In this document: piece by piece, positions 4,901 through 6,182 of the stretch
Layout of the letters: each line of letters begins with the position of its first letter
How positions within the stretch are numbered: position 1 is the stretch's first letter
NCBI GenBank assembly: GCA_900320815.1
Contig: ONTY01000184.1
Coordinates: 1 to 6,182, forward strand
DNA: 6,182 bases
Direction of reading: 5' to 3'
Origin: an uncultured Pseudomonadota bacterium
GTDB taxonomy: Bacteria; Pseudomonadota; Gammaproteobacteria; Burkholderiales; Burkholderiaceae_C
Notes under the pieces: generated by a model
The model's input: the letters and a program-made list of their open reading frames with translations, nothing else
Told to the model about the DNA's origin: nothing
Database searches by the model: none
Position numbers and translations under genes: made by a program

Positions 4901-6182
4901 TGACGCGCGCCCGACGGCGCGAAAGCGGCAGGACATTGCCACGCTGCTTGATGCGTTTTACGCCGACCCTGTTGGCGTGGGCGCAAAGCTGCGCTATGAA
5001 TGGACGGACAAGGCAGGGCGCACGCAACACTCCAGTGTGGGGCTTGCAGACGAGGCGAGGCGCGTGATTGGGCTGCTGCCGGCGGGCGCGGCAGAGCACG
5101 CGCGCCAGCAGTTGCACTTCAATGACGCCACGCAGCAGGACGCCATCAAGAAAACCCGCAGCTACCTGCAGCGCGTGCAGGCGCTGCTGGAGGGCGCGGG
5201 CTTTGCGCCCGAAGGTGAGATGGCGCTGCACACCGCCAGTGCCACCGACGCGGGCGACGGCGTGCTCACGCTGCGCCCTGCAGGGAAACCGGGCAGCGGC
5301 ATCCCCGCCGAGAAAGCCGCGTTCCAGTTGACGCTTGCCATGCGCCACACCGCCACGGGCGAGGTGGCGCGCGTGAGCGTGCGCGTGCCCACAGCCGGCA
5401 CGCAGTTTCATGACGCTTCGGCAGAAATCACCGCCGAGGTGCAGGGCGCAGACAGGCAGCGGCTGCGCGGCGATGCGTCCGCTGGCAATGTGGCGGCGCT
5501 GGCAACGGATGCGCTGCAAGAGCGGCTCAGCAACCCCGACATCCGCTACAGCCGCCGTGGTCAGGACGGCGGCACCACCACCCAGCAGAAGAAGGAACCC
5601 ACCCCCAAGAAGAAGGCCGCGCCGGAGAGTGGCGAAGCGACGCCCGCCGAATTGACCGCGCCGCGCCCAGGCTGGACGCAGCGTACGCAGGAAGCGTTTG
5701 AGGGGCGCACGCAAGAGGCCAATGAGCGCAATGGCCGCTCACCGATGACGCCAGAAGAGCGTCTGCCGCTGGCGCAGTTGCTGGAGCAGGCTGCTATTGC
5801 CGGTGAGGAAGGCGAGCAGGCGCGTGTTGAATGGCTTGCGCGCCGTGTTGCCATCGCGGGCATGAATGAGGATGCGTGGCAGCAGGCGCGCAGCAGGGCG
5901 CAGCGCGAGCTTGACGGCGCATCAGACGCAGCGCGTGCGCGGCTGACGGAGCTTGATGCGCAGCGCGAGGAGATGCTTGCCATTCAGCGCGAGCGTTTTG
6001 CGCAGGCGCAACAGGCGAAGTGGACGCCCGATGTTGAGCGGCGCGTCATTGAGGCTTGGCCGTTTGACGGCAGGGACGCTGAACGGCGCGCCGAGAATGT
6101 GGCCGCGCTGGCGGCGGCTGGTTTTTCTGCGGCGCAAGCCCAATTGCTGTCTGGCCGTCTGCTGGAAAAGTCGCCAGCACAG
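1962..6182 (+). CDS. Giant polyvalent-type phage protein, 3' partial
   Basis: Every codon of the third frame from 1878 to the window end is sense, and no stop is reached. If translated separately, GTG 1962 is the first start candidate (GGA at 1952-1954, 7 bases upstream); ATG 2031 lacks a recognisable ribosome binding site. More likely the ORF continues the upstream methyltransferase polypeptide through a frame change near 1896. Residues counted from 1962: an unrecognised alpha/beta module (24-272), Thr/Asn linker (273-282), Glu/Lys-rich and His-containing region (295-460), Lys/Pro linker (465-475), an LPD3-like domain (510-627), W-motif and coiled-coil module (700-900), linker (904-914), unrecognised module ending in SNPDIRYSRRG (932-1200), linker (1208-1221), charged helical segment (1227 to the end). 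No signal peptide or membrane helix is seen. The protein is probably intracellular in the infected host or packaged in the virion. Its overall function is unknown. Confidence 0.82.
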   Translation, partial: MAQKRRAITASEKLRDAFLHLNNMARQAFLGNDTSYSEAEWQAVPDEKRQALTACQFPVGSDGAEAEIMLRSYLEAASTLAPDYGFSNATGARRVAVTRNNQGVINGRLELRHEKMGMDVVVDFRGEGEKFVPEGAFYFQFDDGHTAHQAMTWQMVVRFFEEYQQLPGNFMAALTEAAEKNLAAHVATNWRFRPFAQTLWLSQASDAQQERERLLLEAGIAENERQARDITETAWEHLPPSWRAAFGRAYAKQPGKWKGTRIKRDTDGWQQSDTTTNTTTNAGNESGRGEDAGGEKVQAVRQALNNYLSAEEVESLPLSKIFPRGMVEAFEDLEVAALLETFRAALPRRKQGQWVAKVQHLQKRAADVAWGIETAEKMHRILTSAGIGDKELSDKARLLEQLPREHWRRIGVVYASHTHTPIYAPHDAGARIPDGMAVVEVDGKFVNFPKEGLAAAVNRTLAAVQQKKPRKKATRTEDAWRFQTSQVQPDDESARILQGAPVAQVRRADKLNGNKLEVASAAAEIFKQQGGKATRADIGDVTLDKNSAESSAFHGELTEVRRATFGAIQSVIERGALIAHAWHGNFESFYISAPITIDGVENIMTVTLRHSRSKHSLYIHAVMLKENLLPGESSAAADASGRSGTEEAAGGFASVPEGIKNGKYERAEIRQRLRELLTMEVTSAEQTKTEADTQDAAPAALSDDEAAQVWAELDGEQRRALGAGLPGVGGMFMQIFTRSTWHGLDEATKVKGQPANDAMRQRLRQRMAERGLTLDAVRAQKKAAAAAAEQRKLQGLRDAIALRQRLLQAVQEKLESAKAPQVKQWAQALLGARGKKVFVAKARNVSALLGEAQALDAKGRQQLSSVAVELGVQVLPDDVQALDRLTAAAPQDVQAAQQAAPAAEQKKPAPREKAGIEDFGEAPTPPPAQRAEQRAKVRDAGDGLRTLVRYERAVREWLNRAGTHLRSLVTAIAGAGRLSNDARPTARKRQDIATLLDAFYADPVGVGAKLRYEWTDKAGRTQHSSVGLADEARRVIGLLPAGAAEHARQQLHFNDATQQDAIKKTRSYLQRVQALLEGAGFAPEGEMALHTASATDAGDGVLTLRPAGKPGSGIPAEKAAFQLTLAMRHTATGEVARVSVRVPTAGTQFHDASAEITAEVQGADRQRLRGDASAGNVAALATDALQERLSNPDIRYSRRGQDGGTTTQQKKEPTPKKKAAPESGEATPAELTAPRPGWTQRTQEAFEGRTQEANERNGRSPMTPEERLPLAQLLEQAAIAGEEGEQARVEWLARRVAIAGMNEDAWQQARSRAQRELDGASDAARARLTELDAQREEMLAIQRERFAQAQQAKWTPDVERRVIEAWPFDGRDAERRAENVAALAAAGFSAAQAQLLSGRLLEKSPAQ
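2031..2777 (+). other. Unrecognised alpha/beta module with two single W-x2-[VL]-x4-R motifs
   Basis: The segment starts with EWQAVPDEKR (Trp codon 2082) and ends with AWEHLPPSWR (Trp codon 2664), both fitting W-x2-[VL]-x4-R. Between them lie beta-rich stretches (RRVAVTRNNQGVINGRLEL, MGMDVVVDFRGEGEKFVP, GAFYFQFDDGHTAH) and a helical segment (MTWQMVVRFFEEYQQLP). The pattern suggests a compact sheet plus helices bounded by W-motif helices. No catalytic signature is recognised. It may be one of the many uncharacterised domains of polyvalent proteins. Confidence 0.4.
2778..2805 (+). repeat. ACC-type trinucleotide repeat encoding a Thr/Asn linker
   Basis: The protein reads DTTTNTTTNA, built from near-identical ACC and AAC codons, and is followed by a Gly/Glu/Asp-rich stretch. 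It marks a flexible boundary between the preceding alpha/beta module and the next region, and could vary in length by slippage in multiples of three without breaking the frame. Confidence 0.6.
3489..3842 (+). other. LPD3-like domain (large polyvalent-protein-associated domain 3)
   Basis: The order of elements matches my memory of LPD3 domains: an N-terminal helix (EVASAAAEIFKQQ), a short strand with Gly (ADIGDVTLDKNS), a conserved His (FHGEL, codon 3621-3623), a helix ending in a basic Gly turn (AIQSVIERGALI), an alternating strand after FES (FYISAPITIDG), then a strand pair (IMTVTLRHSRSKHSLYIHAVML). LPD3-type domains occur in phage and conjugative-element polyvalent proteins and have been related to barnase/EndoU/colicin/RelE-like folds. 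Nuclease activity here is not shown; candidate functional residues are the His in FHGEL and the His/Arg/Lys cluster RHSRSKH. The DNA is clearly AT-richer than its flanks (22 G or C in 3721-3780), which suggests separate acquisition. The family call rests on pattern recall, not a search. Confidence 0.6.
4065..4670 (+). other. Helical module with paired W-x2-L-x4-[RK] motifs, copy B, plus coiled coil
   Basis: VWAELDGEQR (Trp codon 4089) and TWHGLDEATK (Trp codon 4182) repeat the W, +3 Leu, +8 Arg/Lys spacing of copy A at 1403 and 1487, here 31 residues apart, with a Gly/Phe/Met-rich turn between (GVGGMFMQIF). A basic Ala-rich coil follows (KKAAAAAAEQRKLQGLRDA, then RQRLLQAVQEKLES) and then ALLGARGKKVFVAKARNVSA, which could be a short alpha/beta unit. 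The parallel order (motif pair, charged coil, Lys/Pro linker) in copies A and B suggests duplication within the giant gene. Confidence 0.5.
4671..4704 (+). repeat. Lys/Pro linker repeat, copy 1
   Basis: The protein reads EQKKPAPREKA. At DNA level 4683-4704 matches 5598-5619 at 19 of 22 positions, and all three differences are G/A transitions, in the same reading frame 915 bases apart. This suggests a duplicated linker. It separates the copy B coiled-coil module from the next module. Confidence 0.55.
4756..5561 (+). other. Unrecognised module ending in SNPDIRYSRRG
   Basis: The first half is helical (RTLVRYERAVREWLNRAGTH, then RQDIATLLDAFYADP) with a short strand pair (KLRYEWTDKAGRTQHSSVGL). 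The second half alternates strands and loops (EKAAFQLTLAMRHTATGEVA, then RVSVRVPTAGTQFHDASAEI) and closes with a helix (NVAALATDALQERL) and SNPDIRYSRRG at 5529-5561. An IRYS/IRFS-type segment is a common junction motif after domains of phage MuF and polyvalent proteins, from general knowledge. The fold and role of this module are not recognised. Confidence 0.4.
5583..5624 (+). repeat. Lys/Pro linker repeat, copy 2
   Basis: QQKKEPTPKKKAAP follows directly after the SNPDIRYSRRG junction. It is the closest DNA match to the linker at 4671-4704. Looser relatives are QQKKPRKKA at 3354-3380 and KKPARKKPAAPAKKG around 1896-1940. Confidence 0.55.
5640..6182 (+). other. Charged helical segment, continues past the window
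   Basis: The segment is almost entirely predicted helix, rich in Ala, Glu, Arg and Gln (EERLPLAQLLEQAAIAGEE, ARSRAQRELDGASDAARAR, LTELDAQREEMLAIQRERF), with short breaks at NGRSPMTP, KWTPD and WPFDG. It has no stop before the last base. It may be an extended coiled coil between globular modules, as in many very large phage proteins. No function can be assigned. Confidence 0.5.

Noticed and set aside
4506..5714. Antisense open frame of 402 codons
   Set aside because: It lies wholly opposite the giant + strand frame. GC-rich coding DNA leaves the mirrored frame free of stops, and its Arg/Ala/Leu-rich translation shows no domain.
1..6182. tRNA, rRNA, CRISPR array, insertion sequence or attachment site
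   Set aside because: No cloverleaf, regularly spaced repeat, transposase or terminal inverted repeat was seen; the window is coding throughout.

Overview
The whole window is coding on the + strand and appears to be the interior of one giant, multi-domain phage or prophage protein gene. The DNA is GC-rich with a strong preference for G or C at third codon positions, and there are no introns. This fits a proteobacterial, possibly betaproteobacterial, prophage or mobile element, but the host is an inference. Two facts organise everything. First, the second reading frame is open from base 2 to its stop at 1994-1996. Second, the third reading frame is open from 1878 to the last base (1435 codons without a stop). 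If one A is removed from the A6 run at 1896-1901, the two frames join into one uninterrupted 2060-codon reading frame that enters at the left edge and leaves at the right edge.

Layout. Bases 2-1079 encode a DNA adenine methyltransferase module with an FGGGG motif and a DPPY motif. Bases 1080-1337 hold a separate 85-residue gene in another frame, with its own ribosome binding site and a third-position GC pattern showing that this frame, not the long one, is the selected one here. Bases 1338-1895 return to the long frame: an Ala/Gln-rich helical module with paired W-x2-L-x4-R motifs, then a charged coiled coil. At about 1896 the frame changes. The downstream giant ORF carries an unrecognised alpha/beta module (about 2031-2777), a Thr/Asn linker, more unrecognised sequence with a His-rich patch, a domain resembling LPD3 of phage polyvalent proteins (3489-3842, clearly AT-richer than its surroundings), a second paired W-motif module and coiled coil (4065-4670), an unrecognised module ending in SNPDIRYSRRG (4756-5561), and a highly charged helical segment (5640-6182). 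Lys/Pro-rich linkers separate these modules.

Interpretation. This is the architecture of the 'polyvalent proteins' of tailed phages and conjugative elements described by Aravind, Iyer and colleagues: very long proteins, thought to be delivered into the new host with the DNA, that combine DNA modification enzymes, nuclease-fold domains and many uncharacterised domains. The methyltransferase would protect or mark incoming DNA. The other domains could act against host defences or competing elements. No tRNA, rRNA, CRISPR array, insertion sequence or terminator was seen, and no stretch above 300 bases lacks a gene.
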